64,000 nt of DNA, from NCBI GenBank assembly GCA_018241225.1, contig JAFEEG010000012.1:1-64000 (forward strand). The letters run 5' to 3'. The position numbers and the translations under genes are program-made. Shown piece by piece: positions 41,836 to 50,167 of this stretch; position 1 is the stretch's first letter; each line of letters opens with the position of its first letter. The notes below the pieces were generated by a model. The model had not been told where the DNA came from. It searched no databases and worked only from the letters and a program-made list of their open reading frames with translations. The stretch is from Pseudomonadota bacterium (GTDB lineage Bacteria > Pseudomonadota > Gammaproteobacteria > Burkholderiales > Burkholderiaceae_C).

Positions 41836-42507
41836 TCAAAGGAGCTTCTTGAGCTCCGGCCAGACGTTGTCCAGCATCCTCGGCTGCGCCACAGCGGCAG
41901 GATGGATGCGGTCGGCCTGGAACAGCGCCGGCGCTTCCTGCGCATCCGCCACACCCTTGAGCAGGAATGGCACCAGTGCCGTCTTGTTGTCGGCGGCCAC
42001 CGTCTTGAACACGGCCTCGAACTTGCGGGTGTAGTCGCCGCCGTAGTTGGGCGGTACCTGCATGCCCAGCAGCAATACCTTGGCCCCTGCCGCCTGGGCG
42101 GCGCGGGTCATTTCGTTGAGGTTGTCCTCGGTGCTCTTGAGCGGCAGCCCGCGCAGCGCGTCGTTGGCGCCCAGCTCCAGGATCACGAGCGTGGGCTTGT
42201 GCTGCGCCAGCAGCGCCGGCAGGCGCGAGCGGCCGCCCGAGGTGGTGTCGCCGCTGATGCTCGCATTGACCACCGTGGCCGCGATGCGCTCGTCAGCAAT
42301 GCGCTTTTGCATCAGGGGCACCCAGCCCTCACCGCGCTTGAGGCCGTATTCGGCGCTGATCGAATCGCCCACCACCAGGATCACGGCCCCGCGCTTGCCG
42401 GCCGGTTGCTGCGCGCTCGATGGAAGGGGTAACCCCGCCAACAAGGCGGCCATGGCGCCGGCCACGATAAAGTCGCGGCGTTGCACCTTCAGCCCAAGAA
42501 CATTCAT
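41836..42507 (-). CDS. tesA: Arylesterase/lysophospholipase of the SGNH (GDSL) family, TesA-like
   Basis: 223 residues with a Tat-like signal peptide (RRDFIVAGAMAALLAGLPLPSSA). SGNH blocks are in order: catalytic Ser in VVGDSISAEYGL, GANDALRG, and the Asp-His pair in ADRIHPAA near the C-terminus. It is a periplasmic esterase/thioesterase I homologue. A good AGAAGGAT site precedes the ATG at 42507. In E. coli tesA is divergent from ybbA; here the two start codons share bases (42505-42507 and 42506-42508). Confidence 0.9.
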   Translation of the reverse strand: MNVLGLKVQRRDFIVAGAMAALLAGLPLPSSAQQPAGKRGAVILVVGDSISAEYGLKRGEGWVPLMQKRIADERIAATVVNASISGDTTSGGRSRLPALLAQHKPTLVILELGANDALRGLPLKSTEDNLNEMTRAAQAAGAKVLLLGMQVPPNYGGDYTRKFEAVFKTVAADNKTALVPFLLKGVADAQEAPALFQADRIHPAAVAQPRMLDNVWPELKKLL

Positions 42508-43228
42508 GTCGCCAAATCCTTCTGTCGCTGTGCGTTCGAACGACGACGCAATTGTGGCCGTCGAGCATGTTTTCAAGTCGGTTTCCGATTCCACCGGCAC
42601 CCTGGACATTCTGCAGGACATCCACTTCACCCTCGGCGCCCGCCAGACGGCCGCCATCGTCGGCGCCTCCGGCTCGGGCAAGAGCACGCTGCTGTCGATC
42701 ATTGCCGGCCTGGACACGCCCACGCGCGGCACCGTTCGCCTGGCGGGGCAGGACCTGTTCGCCATCAACGAGGACGAGCGGGCCGCCCTGCGTGCGCAGA
42801 AGGTCGGCTTCGTGTTCCAGAGCTTCCAGCTGCTGGGCAACCTCACCGCGCTTGAAAACGTGATGCTGCCGCTGGAGCTGGCCGGCCGCAAGGATGCCCG
42901 CAAGACCGCCGCCGACATGCTCGGCCGCGTGGGCCTGGGCCAGCGCCTGGCCCACTACCCCAAGGTGCTGTCGGGCGGCGAGCAGCAGCGCGTGGCGCTG
43001 GCCCGGGCCTTCGTGGTGCAGCCGGCGCTGCTGCTGGCCGACGAGCCCACGGGCAGCCTGGACTTCGCCACCGGCGAGCAGGTCATGCGGCTCATGTTCG
43101 ACCTCAACCGCGAACTGGGCACCACGCTCGTGCTGGTCACGCACGACCGCAGCATTGCAGCGCAGTGCGAGCACCGCGTGACCATCGAGGCCGGGCGCGT
43201 GGTGACAAGCGACGAGATCGAGGTATAG
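42506..43228 (+). CDS. ybbA: ABC transporter ATP-binding protein, YbbA-like
   Basis: LolD/MacB-type ATPase, 240 residues. Walker A is GASGSGKSTLLSI, the signature is LSGGEQQRVALARAF, Walker B is LLADEPTGSLDF, and the H-loop is VTHDRS. Divergence from tesA matches E. coli ybbA, but the permease gene ybbP that normally follows is absent; rlmB comes next after 120 bases. The ATG at 42506 has no strong ribosome-binding site and overlaps the tesA ATG on the other strand; the conserved region starts about 15 residues in. Confidence 0.88.
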   Translation: MSPNPSVAVRSNDDAIVAVEHVFKSVSDSTGTLDILQDIHFTLGARQTAAIVGASGSGKSTLLSIIAGLDTPTRGTVRLAGQDLFAINEDERAALRAQKVGFVFQSFQLLGNLTALENVMLPLELAGRKDARKTAADMLGRVGLGQRLAHYPKVLSGGEQQRVALARAFVVQPALLLADEPTGSLDFATGEQVMRLMFDLNRELGTTLVLVTHDRSIAAQCEHRVTIEAGRVVTSDEIEV

Positions 43229-43278
43229 CGAGGTACTCGCGCACACCAGCCCCGCATCGAGGGGGCCTCAGGCGGGTC

Positions 43279-43333
43279 TCGCCCTCGGGGGATGGAGTTA
43301 CACGGCGCGTTGCGAAGTGAAAAGCCGGGGGGC
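43279..43333. repeat. Dispersed intergenic repeat, copy B
   Basis: Resembles 17306-17357, including the 15-base exact match GCGAAGTGAAAAGCC (43312-43326 here) and the flanking TTACACG and G-runs. It occupies the gap between ybbA and rlmB. Function unknown. Confidence 0.6.
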
Positions 43334-43348
43334 CTTGATAATCGGGGG

Positions 43349-44113
43349 ATGTCTTCCCCCAAAGTGATTTTCGGCTTCCACGCCGTCGGCGTGCGCATCA
43401 AGACGGCACCCGAATCGGTGATCGAGGTAATGTTCGACGCGAGCCGGCGCGATGCGCGCATGAAGCAGTTCATGGCGCGCGCCCAAGAGGCCGGCGTGCG
43501 GCTGATCGAGGCCGACGGCCTGCGCCTGGCCAAGCTGGCCGGCAGCCACGGCCACCAGGGCGTGGCCGCGCGGGTGAATCCGGTGGCCCAGGCGCGCTCG
43601 CTCGACGAGCTGCTCGAATCGCTCGAAGAAGCCGGCATTGCCCCCTTGCTGCTGGTACTCGACGGCGTGACCGATCCGCACAACCTGGGCGCATGCCTGC
43701 GTGTGGCGGACGGCGCCGGTGCCCATGCGGTCATCGCACCCAAGGACCACGCGGCCGGCATCAACGCCACCGTGGCCAAGGTGGCCAGCGGCGCGGCCGA
43801 GACCGTGCCGTATTTCATGGTGACCAACCTGGCGCGCACGCTGGGCGAGCTGCAGGAGCGCAACATCTGGTGCGTGGGCACCAGCGACGATGCGCCCGGC
43901 ACGCTCTACCAGGCCGACCTCAAGCGCCCCGTGGCACTGGTGCTGGGCGCCGAAGGCACCGGCATGCGCCAACTCACGCGCAAGCGCTGCGACGAGCTCA
44001 TCAGCATCCCGATGGCCGGGGCGGTGGAAAGCCTGAACGTCTCGGTGGCCAGCGGCGTGTGCCTCTACGAGGCGCTGCGCCAGCGCACCGCAGGCGTCGT
44101 CAAAGCAGGGTAA
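43349..44113 (+). CDS. rlmB: 23S rRNA (guanosine-2251-2'-O)-methyltransferase RlmB
   Basis: SpoU-class rRNA/tRNA methyltransferase, 254 residues. The N-terminal substrate-binding domain (KVIFGFHAVGVRIKTAPESV) is followed by the knotted catalytic domain with DGVTDPHNLGACLRVADGAG, LVLGAEGTGMRQLTRKRCDE and IPMAGAVESLNVSVASGV. The ATG at 43349 is where the family starts; a longer reading runs into the dispersed repeat. The stop overlaps the convergent DUF3237 gene by 14 bases. Confidence 0.94.
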   Translation: MSSPKVIFGFHAVGVRIKTAPESVIEVMFDASRRDARMKQFMARAQEAGVRLIEADGLRLAKLAGSHGHQGVAARVNPVAQARSLDELLESLEEAGIAPLLLVLDGVTDPHNLGACLRVADGAGAHAVIAPKDHAAGINATVAKVASGAAETVPYFMVTNLARTLGELQERNIWCVGTSDDAPGTLYQADLKRPVALVLGAEGTGMRQLTRKRCDELISIPMAGAVESLNVSVASGVCLYEALRQRTAGVVKAG

Positions 44114-44582
44114 AGAAGCGCATCACCACCTGGGCCGGGTGCCGCACGCCGGCGCCCACGAACATGCGTTCGTTCACCCACCCCAGCGCCGCGCTCGATG
44201 TTTCAAGGCTGGGGCTGCAGCGAAAGTAGATGCTGGCCGGCTCCACCGGTTCGCCGCGCAGCAGCCTGGCCATGACCTCGGGCGCAGCGGCGCGCAGGGC
44301 GCGGTTGTGCACGTAGAGCAGGTCGCCTGCATCGGTCTCCAGGCCGTAGCGCGCGTCCAGGTGCGACAGCGTGTCGCTCACGATCCACTGGAAGTCGCTG
44401 CCGCCGGGCAGCACGCGGGCGCTCCACCCGTTGCCCCGCGCGCTGCCGCCCAGGATGGGCACCACGCGGCGCAGCCCCTGCGGGCCCTGGCCCAGCACCT
44501 GCGGCGTGCCGACGTCCACCTGCAGGTCGGCAAAGTGTTCGAGGCCGGGCGCGGCCAGCGGGTCGGGCGTGCTGCTCGTCAT
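44100..44582 (-). CDS. DUF3237 domain protein
   Basis: 160 residues matching the DUF3237 pattern: LEHFADLQVDVGTPQVLGQG at the start, RRVVPILGGSARGNGWSARV, GGSDFQWIVSDTLSHLDARY and YFRCSPSLETSSAALGWVNE. The family is a small beta-barrel of unknown function. It is the last gene of the nine-gene minus-strand run and starts 14 bases after the aldo/keto reductase stop. Its end overlaps rlmB by 14 bases, convergent. Confidence 0.85.
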   Translation of the reverse strand: MTSSTPDPLAAPGLEHFADLQVDVGTPQVLGQGPQGLRRVVPILGGSARGNGWSARVLPGGSDFQWIVSDTLSHLDARYGLETDAGDLLYVHNRALRAAAPEVMARLLRGEPVEPASIYFRCSPSLETSSAALGWVNERMFVGAGVRHPAQVVMRFFTLL

Positions 44583-44596
44583 CGCCGCGGCCCGCG

Positions 44597-45562
44597 TCAG
44601 GCGCCTTGCGTTTCGGCGCTCGATGCATCCAGCGCCGCGATGGTGCCGGCATCCAGCTGCAACTGCGCGGCGGCCATCAGCTCGTTGAGCTGGCCCACCG
44701 AGGTGGCGCTGGCAATGGGCGCGGTAATGGAGGGGCGCGCCACCTGCCAGGCAATGGCGATCTGCCCGGGCGTGCTGCCGTACTGCTTGGCCACCTTGTC
44801 CAACGCGTCCAGGATGCGCAGGCCGCGCGGGTTGAGGTACTTCTCGGTGGCGCCGCCGCCGCGCGGGCTCTTGGCGGCGTCTGCCGCGCTGCGGTACTTG
44901 CCCGTCAGAAAGCCCGAGGCCAGGGCGTAGAAGTTGATGACGCCCAGGCCTTCGCGCACGCACAGCGGCTCCAGCTCGGCCTCGTAGGCGGCCCGGTCGT
45001 ACAGGTTGTACAGCGGCTGCAGGCATTCGTAGCGCGGCAGCTTGGCGCGCCTGGACACTTCCAGCGCCTGCGCCAAGCGGGGCGCGGTGTAGTTGGAGGC
45101 GCCGATGGCCCGCACCTTGCCCACCTTGATCAGGTCGGCAAAGGCGCCCAACGTGTCTTCCAGCGGCACGGACGCGTCGTCGTCATGCGACTGGTACAGG
45201 TCGATGTGGTCTGCCTTGAGCCGGCGCAGCGAGGCATCGACCGCCTCGCGGATGTAGGCCGGCGACAGCCCCACCTTGCCTTCGCCCATGGGCTTGCCCA
45301 CCTTGGTGGCCAGTACCACGCGGTTGCGCTTGCCGCTCTGGCGCAGCCACTTGCCGATGACGGTTTCCGATTCGCCGCCGGTGTGGCCGGGTACCCAGCG
45401 CGAATACACATCGGCCGTGTCCACGAAATTGAAGCCCGCGTCGAGCCAGGCGTCGAGCATCCGGAAGCTCAGTGCCTCGTCGACCGTCCAGCCGAACACG
45501 TTGCCGCCGAAGCACAGCGGAGAGACTTGGAGGCCCGATCGGCCCAGGGGTCGCATGTCCAT
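44597..45562 (-). CDS. Aldo/keto reductase
   Basis: NADPH-dependent oxidoreductase of the AKR superfamily, 321 residues. The start MRPLGRSGLQVSPLCFGGNV is followed by the catalytic Asp and Tyr in NFVDTADVYSRW, the Lys in VVLATKVGKPM and the His in DLYQSHDDDAS. IGASNYTAPRLAQALE and the C-terminal NADP region are also typical. The substrate is unknown. It lies 50 bases after the chromate-transporter pair and 14 bases before the DUF3237 gene, so it may belong to the same transcript. Confidence 0.9.
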   Translation of the reverse strand: MDMRPLGRSGLQVSPLCFGGNVFGWTVDEALSFRMLDAWLDAGFNFVDTADVYSRWVPGHTGGESETVIGKWLRQSGKRNRVVLATKVGKPMGEGKVGLSPAYIREAVDASLRRLKADHIDLYQSHDDDASVPLEDTLGAFADLIKVGKVRAIGASNYTAPRLAQALEVSRRAKLPRYECLQPLYNLYDRAAYEAELEPLCVREGLGVINFYALASGFLTGKYRSAADAAKSPRGGGATEKYLNPRGLRILDALDKVAKQYGSTPGQIAIAWQVARPSITAPIASATSVGQLNELMAAAQLQLDAGTIAALDASSAETQGA

Positions 45563-45612
45563 GAATCAATAGCTCCTTGCTCGATGTCCAGTTTGTTCCA
45601 TTTCGCAGGCGC

Positions 45613-46215
45613 TCAGACGATGCCCAGGCCGCCTAGCAGTGCGCCGGCGCCAAGCAACCACAGCAGGTGGATGCGCGTTCGCCACACCACCACGGCCGCC
45701 GCGGCCGTGAGCAGCCACAGGTGCCAGGGGGCGGAATTGCTGGCCTCTGCGTTGCCCGCGGCCAGCACCCAGGCGGTGGCCCCCAGCAGGCCGATCACCA
45801 CCGGGGCCATGCCTTGCTTGAAGGCCCGTACGCCGCGCCGTTCGCGGTTGCGGTGGCCCCAGCGGGTGGCGAAGTAGGTCAGGGTGGTGCTGGGCAGCAT
45901 GATGCCGATCAGCGTCACCAGCAAGCCCGCCAGGCCCAGCGGCCAGGCGCGCATGCCCGCTTCCATGCCGCCGGCGGCGTTGATGCCCACGTTCCAGCCC
46001 ATCAGCGCCACGAACAGCACGTTGGGTCCTGGCGCCGCCTGCGCAATGGCCACCGACGAGGTGAACTGCGCATCGGTGAGCCAGCCCTGCTGCGCCACCA
46101 GGTAGCGGTGCATGTCGGGCACCGTGGTGATGGCCCCGCTGATGGAAATGAGCGAGAGGAACATGAACTGAAGCAGCAGCGCCAGCCAGTCGGATGCGGC
46201 CATGTGGATGCTCAT
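45613..46215 (-). CDS. Chromate transporter-like protein, second subunit
   Basis: 200-residue membrane protein of the CHR family (single-domain, short-chain type). About six membrane helices are visible; family motifs are ISGAITTVPDMHRYLV and VAIAQAAPGPNVLFVALMGW. Short CHR proteins work as pairs equivalent to the two halves of ChrA. Its ATG overlaps the stop of the partner gene as ATGA, so the two are made together. Substrate may be chromate or another oxyanion; the amidase context leaves this open. Confidence 0.88.
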   Translation of the reverse strand: MSIHMAASDWLALLLQFMFLSLISISGAITTVPDMHRYLVAQQGWLTDAQFTSSVAIAQAAPGPNVLFVALMGWNVGINAAGGMEAGMRAWPLGLAGLLVTLIGIMLPSTTLTYFATRWGHRNRERRGVRAFKQGMAPVVIGLLGATAWVLAAGNAEASNSAPWHLWLLTAAAAVVVWRTRIHLLWLLGAGALLGGLGIV

Positions 46216-46799
46216 GGCGCAATCCTGCGCCACGTCCACACGCAGCTCACGCCACCAAACAGAGCGAGTACCGCCACCAGCGGCCAGCGCAGCAACGCAA
46301 TGGTGCAGAACACCAGCGCCACGATCACCAGGCACACGCGCAGGCCCAGAGGGTGCCGGCGCAGCGTGGGCACCAGCTTCATGCCGGTGGCGGCAATGAG
46401 GCCGGCTGCCACCGCGCCCATGCCGCGCAGCGCGCCGGCCACCTGCGGGTGGCTGGCCAACTGTGCGTAGACCAGCGCGAGCACGATGATCAGGAGCGTG
46501 GGAATGACCAGCATCCCGGCCAGCGCCGCCATCGCACCGCGCAGGCCGAAGTAGCGGTCGCCCAGCATCAGGGCCAGGTTGATCACGTTCGGGCCGGGCA
46601 GCACCTGGGCCACGGCCCACTCCTCGACGAACTCGTCGGCGGTGAGCCAGCGCTTGTCCTCGACCAGCGCGCGCTGGATGATGGCCAGCACGCCGCCGAA
46701 GCCCTGCATGGCGATCCAGGTGAAGGTGCGGAAGATCTCGCCGACGGATTGGGGACGGGCCCGGGCCTCGGGCTGTGGGTCGGCGGACAAGGCAGGCAT
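46212..46799 (-). CDS. Chromate transporter-like protein, first subunit
   Basis: 195-residue membrane protein of the CHR family. The conserved start IFRTFTWIAMQGFGGVLAII is followed by WAVAQVLPGPNVINLALMLG. It is the N-half equivalent of ChrA, paired with the next gene through an ATGA overlap. The start is uncertain: ATG at 46799 or at 46838, neither with a clear ribosome-binding site. It lies 59 bases after the DUF1275 gene. Confidence 0.87.
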   Translation of the reverse strand: MPALSADPQPEARARPQSVGEIFRTFTWIAMQGFGGVLAIIQRALVEDKRWLTADEFVEEWAVAQVLPGPNVINLALMLGDRYFGLRGAMAALAGMLVIPTLLIIVLALVYAQLASHPQVAGALRGMGAVAAGLIAATGMKLVPTLRRHPLGLRVCLVIVALVFCTIALLRWPLVAVLALFGGVSCVWTWRRIAP

Positions 46800-46858
46800 G
46801 TGCCGATCATAGAGGGCGGCCGGTGCGTCTGCAGGCATGCCGATGCATTGCGGCCGCT

Positions 46859-47488
46859 TCAGCGCCGGGGCATCAGCGTCGCGACCAGCACCATGGCCGC
46901 ACCTGGCACCAGCGCCCAGTTGCCCAGCGGCGCCGACAGTGCGCCGGCCAAGGCGCCGGCCGCGTAGGCGGCCCAGCTCAGCCCCAGCAGGCCCGCCTCG
47001 GATCGCCGTTGCGCGGCAGCGCCCCCGAGGCCGGCCACCATCAGCGGTGCGAGCCGGGCGATCGTATTGGTCACGACCACCGTGCTGACCGACGTCTGGC
47101 CGTGGCGCACCAGCACCGTGGCCTGGATGCCCATGGCCGCAATGACCAGGCCCAGCCACGCGGGCCGTGCCGGATCGAGCACGCAGGCCGTTGCCAGAAG
47201 CGCCACTTCCACCCACAGCGACAGCCGCCCGGACTGGCCGTGCCGCCATCGCATCAGCAGTGCACTTGCCGCCGCGCCGGCGAAGAAGGCCAGCAGGGTG
47301 GAGCCGCGCTCGATGGCGCCGCTCCAGTCGCGCGTCGCCAGGGACATCACTGCGAGCACGGTGTTTCCGGTCATGTTGGCCGCGAACACCTTCTGCTGCA
47401 GGTAGCCGGTCACGTCCACGTGGCCTGCGGCCAGGCACAGCAGCAGGAGCATCGGCAGGCTGTCCTGCCCGGCCGGCCCGGCCTTCAT
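46859..47488 (-). CDS. DUF1275 (YoaK-like) membrane protein
   Basis: 209-residue integral membrane protein with about six helices and the DUF1275 signature AAGHVDVTGYLQQKVFAANMTGNTVL (residues about 20-45, shown only in part by its key residues GHVD and MTGN). The family is of unknown function, possibly a transporter. Its ATG overlaps the stop of the AraC-amidase fusion gene as ATGA, giving tight translational coupling and a strong reason to place both in one pathway. Confidence 0.85.
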   Translation of the reverse strand: MKAGPAGQDSLPMLLLLCLAAGHVDVTGYLQQKVFAANMTGNTVLAVMSLATRDWSGAIERGSTLLAFFAGAAASALLMRWRHGQSGRLSLWVEVALLATACVLDPARPAWLGLVIAAMGIQATVLVRHGQTSVSTVVVTNTIARLAPLMVAGLGGAAAQRRSEAGLLGLSWAAYAAGALAGALSAPLGNWALVPGAAMVLVATLMPRR

Positions 47489-49857
47489 GGCTTGGTGAAC
47501 AGCGACTTGCGGATGATGGCGTGCACACCCCAGTTGCCGTTGACCACCTGGGTGATGCCGAAGTCCACGGCCACCGAGATCAGCGTGACCGCCTCGTCCT
47601 CGCTCAGCCCTTTCACGGCCATGAGGAAGCGGCGCGCTTTCCTGAAGGCGTCGCGCATGGCGTCGTCCAGCGTGGACTTCATGTAGATCTGGCTCTGCGC
47701 CTTCTGCCCCAGCTCGGTCAGGTGGTTGGGCAGGCTGAAGCCGTGCAGGATCCATTCGTCCGGCGTTTCCACCAGCGGGTAGCTCAGGTCGGCAAAGGCC
47801 GCGCCCGGCGCGATCTTGTCGCGCGGGTGCAGGATGAGCTGGAAGTCGCCCGTCAGCGAGCATTCGATCGCCGTGCCGCACAGCTCGGAGTCGCCCTGCG
47901 AGGCATGCGGGTCGCCGATGGACAGCAGCCCGCCGGGCACCGCCACCCGCAGGAACACGCTGGCGCCGCGCGTGATGCGCCAGTTGTCCAGGTTGCCGGC
48001 AAAGGTCGAGGGCGGAATGGAGTCCACCAGCCCGTCCTGGTCGGGCGCCACCGCGATCACGCCGAAATGCGGGCGAATGGGAATGCGAACGTCGCGCAGC
48101 ACCTCGTGGTTCTTCTCGATGGTGCTGTGGTCGACCGGCACGCCGGGGTAGTCGATGGTGTTGTGCACCACGCCGAAGGGGTCGCGCTGCGGCGTCCAGC
48201 GGAAGTTGTAGAGCGCGCGCGCGGTGCCGTCGGCACGCTCGCAGTCGATCTCGAAGATGGTCACCACCTCGCGCTCGCGCGGCTCGGTCACCAGGTCGCG
48301 AAAGTGAAAGCCCCACCAGGTGGCCGCATTGCTGCCGTAGGCCTTGCCCGGGTAGCGCGGGTTGGCGCAGGGGCGGGTCTGGATGTCGAGGATGCGCAAC
48401 TCCAGCACGTCGCCGGGCATGGCGCCGCGCACCGCGATGGGGCCGGTGCAGATGTGCACGCCGAAGCCTTCGCCGGCGCCGCGTCCGTAGATGGAGGCGT
48501 CGATGGGGCCGGCGCCGCGCCGGTCGACGTTCTTGCGTTGCGCCGTCCAGTGAAAGACGCTTTCGGCACCCGCATCGCCTTCGATCATGCGCTCCCAGTC
48601 GTCGGCAGCATGCTGGGTCAGCGTCTCGATGGTCACGTAGTCGTGCGACTCGACGGTGAGCACCGGCGGCAGGTTGCGGCTGAGGTAGCCCCAGTGCACC
48701 GTCTTGTCGGTAGCGTGTACCCAGTGGTGGCGCGCACCCAGGATGCTGGCGTCCTTGAGGTTGTCGAAGCGCGGATGGCTGGTCGATACGGCCGAGGCAG
48801 CGCTGCCGTGCCCGAAAGCCACCGCCGCACCTGGTCCGGCCGGCTTCACCCCTGCCGGCAGGCCGCGCGAGATCTTGCGCGCCGGGTCCTTGGCCTGTGT
48901 TTGTGCCGAGCGGTCGCGGTAGGCGCTGGGCGGCATGCCGAACTGCTCGCGAAAGGCATGGCTGAAGTGCGACGGGTCGTTGAAGCCCCACCGGAAGCAG
49001 ATGTCGGACACCGACAGCTTGTCGTAGTGGCGGTTGGCCAGGTCGGCGCGGCAGTGCTCCAGCCGATTGGTACGCACGTAGGCCGAGAAGTTGGTGCCCG
49101 ACTTCTCGAACAGCTTTTGCAGGTAGCGCCCCGAAACCTGCAGGTCCGACGCGACGCTCGACAGGCTCAGGGCCGGGTCGGCCAGTTTCTTCTGGATCAG
49201 GTCGCACACGCGCGACATGAGCGCGCGGCCCTGCAGCCGGTCGGGCCGGGCCTGCAGGCGGCATTCGTTCATGGCGGCCGCGAGCGATTCGGTGACGATG
49301 CCTTCGAAGGGCTGCAGCACCAGCGGATCGCCGCCCGGTGCGGCCTCGAAGATGCCGGCCACCGACTGCAGGATCTGCGCGAGCAGCGTGCTGGCTTCGC
49401 CCTGCATGCGCAGCGCGTTGGCTGGTGGCGCCAGGTCCATTCGCGAGGCCAGCAGTGCCGGTGCGATGTGCACCACCAGGAGCCGAAACGATGTGGAAAT
49501 GGCCAGCTCGCAGCGCGATGCATTGGGCACGCACACAAGTTGCCCCGAAGCCAGCAGCTCGCTCAGGCCGTCGATGCGCAGCTCGGCCTCGCCTTCGAGC
49601 AGCATGCACATCAGCAGGCCGTCCGCGCCTGGGGCACCGACCGAAAGCGCTTGCGGTACCGAGGCGACGATGGCCAGCTCGATGCCCGAGGCCGTCACGC
49701 GGAACTGGATGGCGCCGTGCAGCGAATCGCCGGCCTTGAGTTCTTCGCAGCGCAGCCGCGCGGCGCTGAGCTGGTCGCGCCATGCGGCGTCGCGGCTTTG
49801 TTGTGGATAGGCTTCCGTCGAAAAGGACAGTTGCCGGATTTCTGGCCTTCCTGACAC
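47485..49857 (-). CDS. Fusion of AraC-type regulator and formamidase/acetamidase
   Basis: 790 residues in one uninterrupted frame. Residues about 20-200 resemble the AraC_binding_2 sensory domain. Residues about 215-316 are an AraC DNA-binding domain with two helix-turn-helix motifs (SSVASDLQVSGRYLQKLFEK; SVSDICFRWGFNDPSHFSHA). A Gly/Ala/Pro linker (317-372) follows. Residues about 376-785 are a near-full-length FmdA/AmdA amidase domain: HICTGPIAVRGAMPGD, NLDNWRITRGA, SIGDPHASQGDSELCGTAIE. The start is GTG with AGGAG upstream. Whether the amidase is active or only senses substrate is unknown. It follows the XapX genes, with a large hairpin between, and overlaps the DUF1275 gene by ATGA. Confidence 0.9.
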   Translation of the reverse strand: MSGRPEIRQLSFSTEAYPQQSRDAAWRDQLSAARLRCEELKAGDSLHGAIQFRVTASGIELAIVASVPQALSVGAPGADGLLMCMLLEGEAELRIDGLSELLASGQLVCVPNASRCELAISTSFRLLVVHIAPALLASRMDLAPPANALRMQGEASTLLAQILQSVAGIFEAAPGGDPLVLQPFEGIVTESLAAAMNECRLQARPDRLQGRALMSRVCDLIQKKLADPALSLSSVASDLQVSGRYLQKLFEKSGTNFSAYVRTNRLEHCRADLANRHYDKLSVSDICFRWGFNDPSHFSHAFREQFGMPPSAYRDRSAQTQAKDPARKISRGLPAGVKPAGPGAAVAFGHGSAASAVSTSHPRFDNLKDASILGARHHWVHATDKTVHWGYLSRNLPPVLTVESHDYVTIETLTQHAADDWERMIEGDAGAESVFHWTAQRKNVDRRGAGPIDASIYGRGAGEGFGVHICTGPIAVRGAMPGDVLELRILDIQTRPCANPRYPGKAYGSNAATWWGFHFRDLVTEPREREVVTIFEIDCERADGTARALYNFRWTPQRDPFGVVHNTIDYPGVPVDHSTIEKNHEVLRDVRIPIRPHFGVIAVAPDQDGLVDSIPPSTFAGNLDNWRITRGASVFLRVAVPGGLLSIGDPHASQGDSELCGTAIECSLTGDFQLILHPRDKIAPGAAFADLSYPLVETPDEWILHGFSLPNHLTELGQKAQSQIYMKSTLDDAMRDAFRKARRFLMAVKGLSEDEAVTLISVAVDFGITQVVNGNWGVHAIIRKSLFTKP

Positions 49858-49868
49858 TTGCGTCTCCT

Positions 49869-49926
49869 GTTAGCGCACGCAAGCGGACCGCCGCCCGGGC
49901 GGCCCCTTGCATGCACGTGCGCTAAC
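49869..49926. promoter_or_regulatory. Long inverted repeat between xapX and the AraC-amidase gene
   Basis: Perfect 11-bp arms GTTAGCGCACG (49869-49879) and CGTGCGCTAAC (49916-49926) enclose a perfect 14-bp palindrome GCCGCCCGGGCGGC (49890-49903), with short GCAAG/CTTGC pairing between. On the transcript one arm contains the stop codon of the upstream xapX gene and the other directly abuts the AGGAG ribosome-binding site of the fusion gene. It could be a translational control hairpin, an RNA-processing site or a dimeric operator. Confidence 0.7.
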
Positions 49927-50113
49927 CGAACTGCAACTGCCCCCGCATTGCCGCCACCAGGACGAAGCCGGCGAAGGTGCCGAAGATGGCAAAGATGCCC
50001 CCCAGCACGTTGGGCGCCGGTATGGGCGCACGCACTGCAGTGTAGACAATGCCTGTCACCAGGCCCACCGCGGCGGCCAGCCCCTCGGTGGCTCCGAGCG
50101 CGAGTTCAACCAT
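49922..50113 (-). CDS. XapX-domain small membrane protein (second of two)
   Basis: 63 residues with two predicted membrane helices and the XapX-domain (DUF1427) motif RAPIPAPNVLGGIFAIFGTF. The family has no defined function that I know of; it occurs near amidases and may help move or sense amide compounds. AGGAG precedes the ATG. It lies 54 bases after the other XapX gene and shares with it the layout helix, PIPAPN, helix. Confidence 0.88.
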   Translation of the reverse strand: MVELALGATEGLAAAVGLVTGIVYTAVRAPIPAPNVLGGIFAIFGTFAGFVLVAAMRGQLQFG

Positions 50114-50167
50114 GTCGTTCTCCTACTGTTCTTGGATGAGTGATCTGAGTTGTTGCGTGGTGTTGCT

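Noticed and set aside
47167..49854. An 895-codon plus-strand frame opposite the AraC-amidase fusion
   Set aside because: The minus-strand reading has two recognisable protein families and a ribosome-binding site; the plus-strand frame has neither.
47485..49857. Sequencing error merging two separate genes into the AraC-amidase fusion
   Set aside because: The linker is in frame with the same codon bias as its neighbours, and I see no ribosome-binding site with a start codon at the beginning of the amidase part. It remains to be confirmed with reads.
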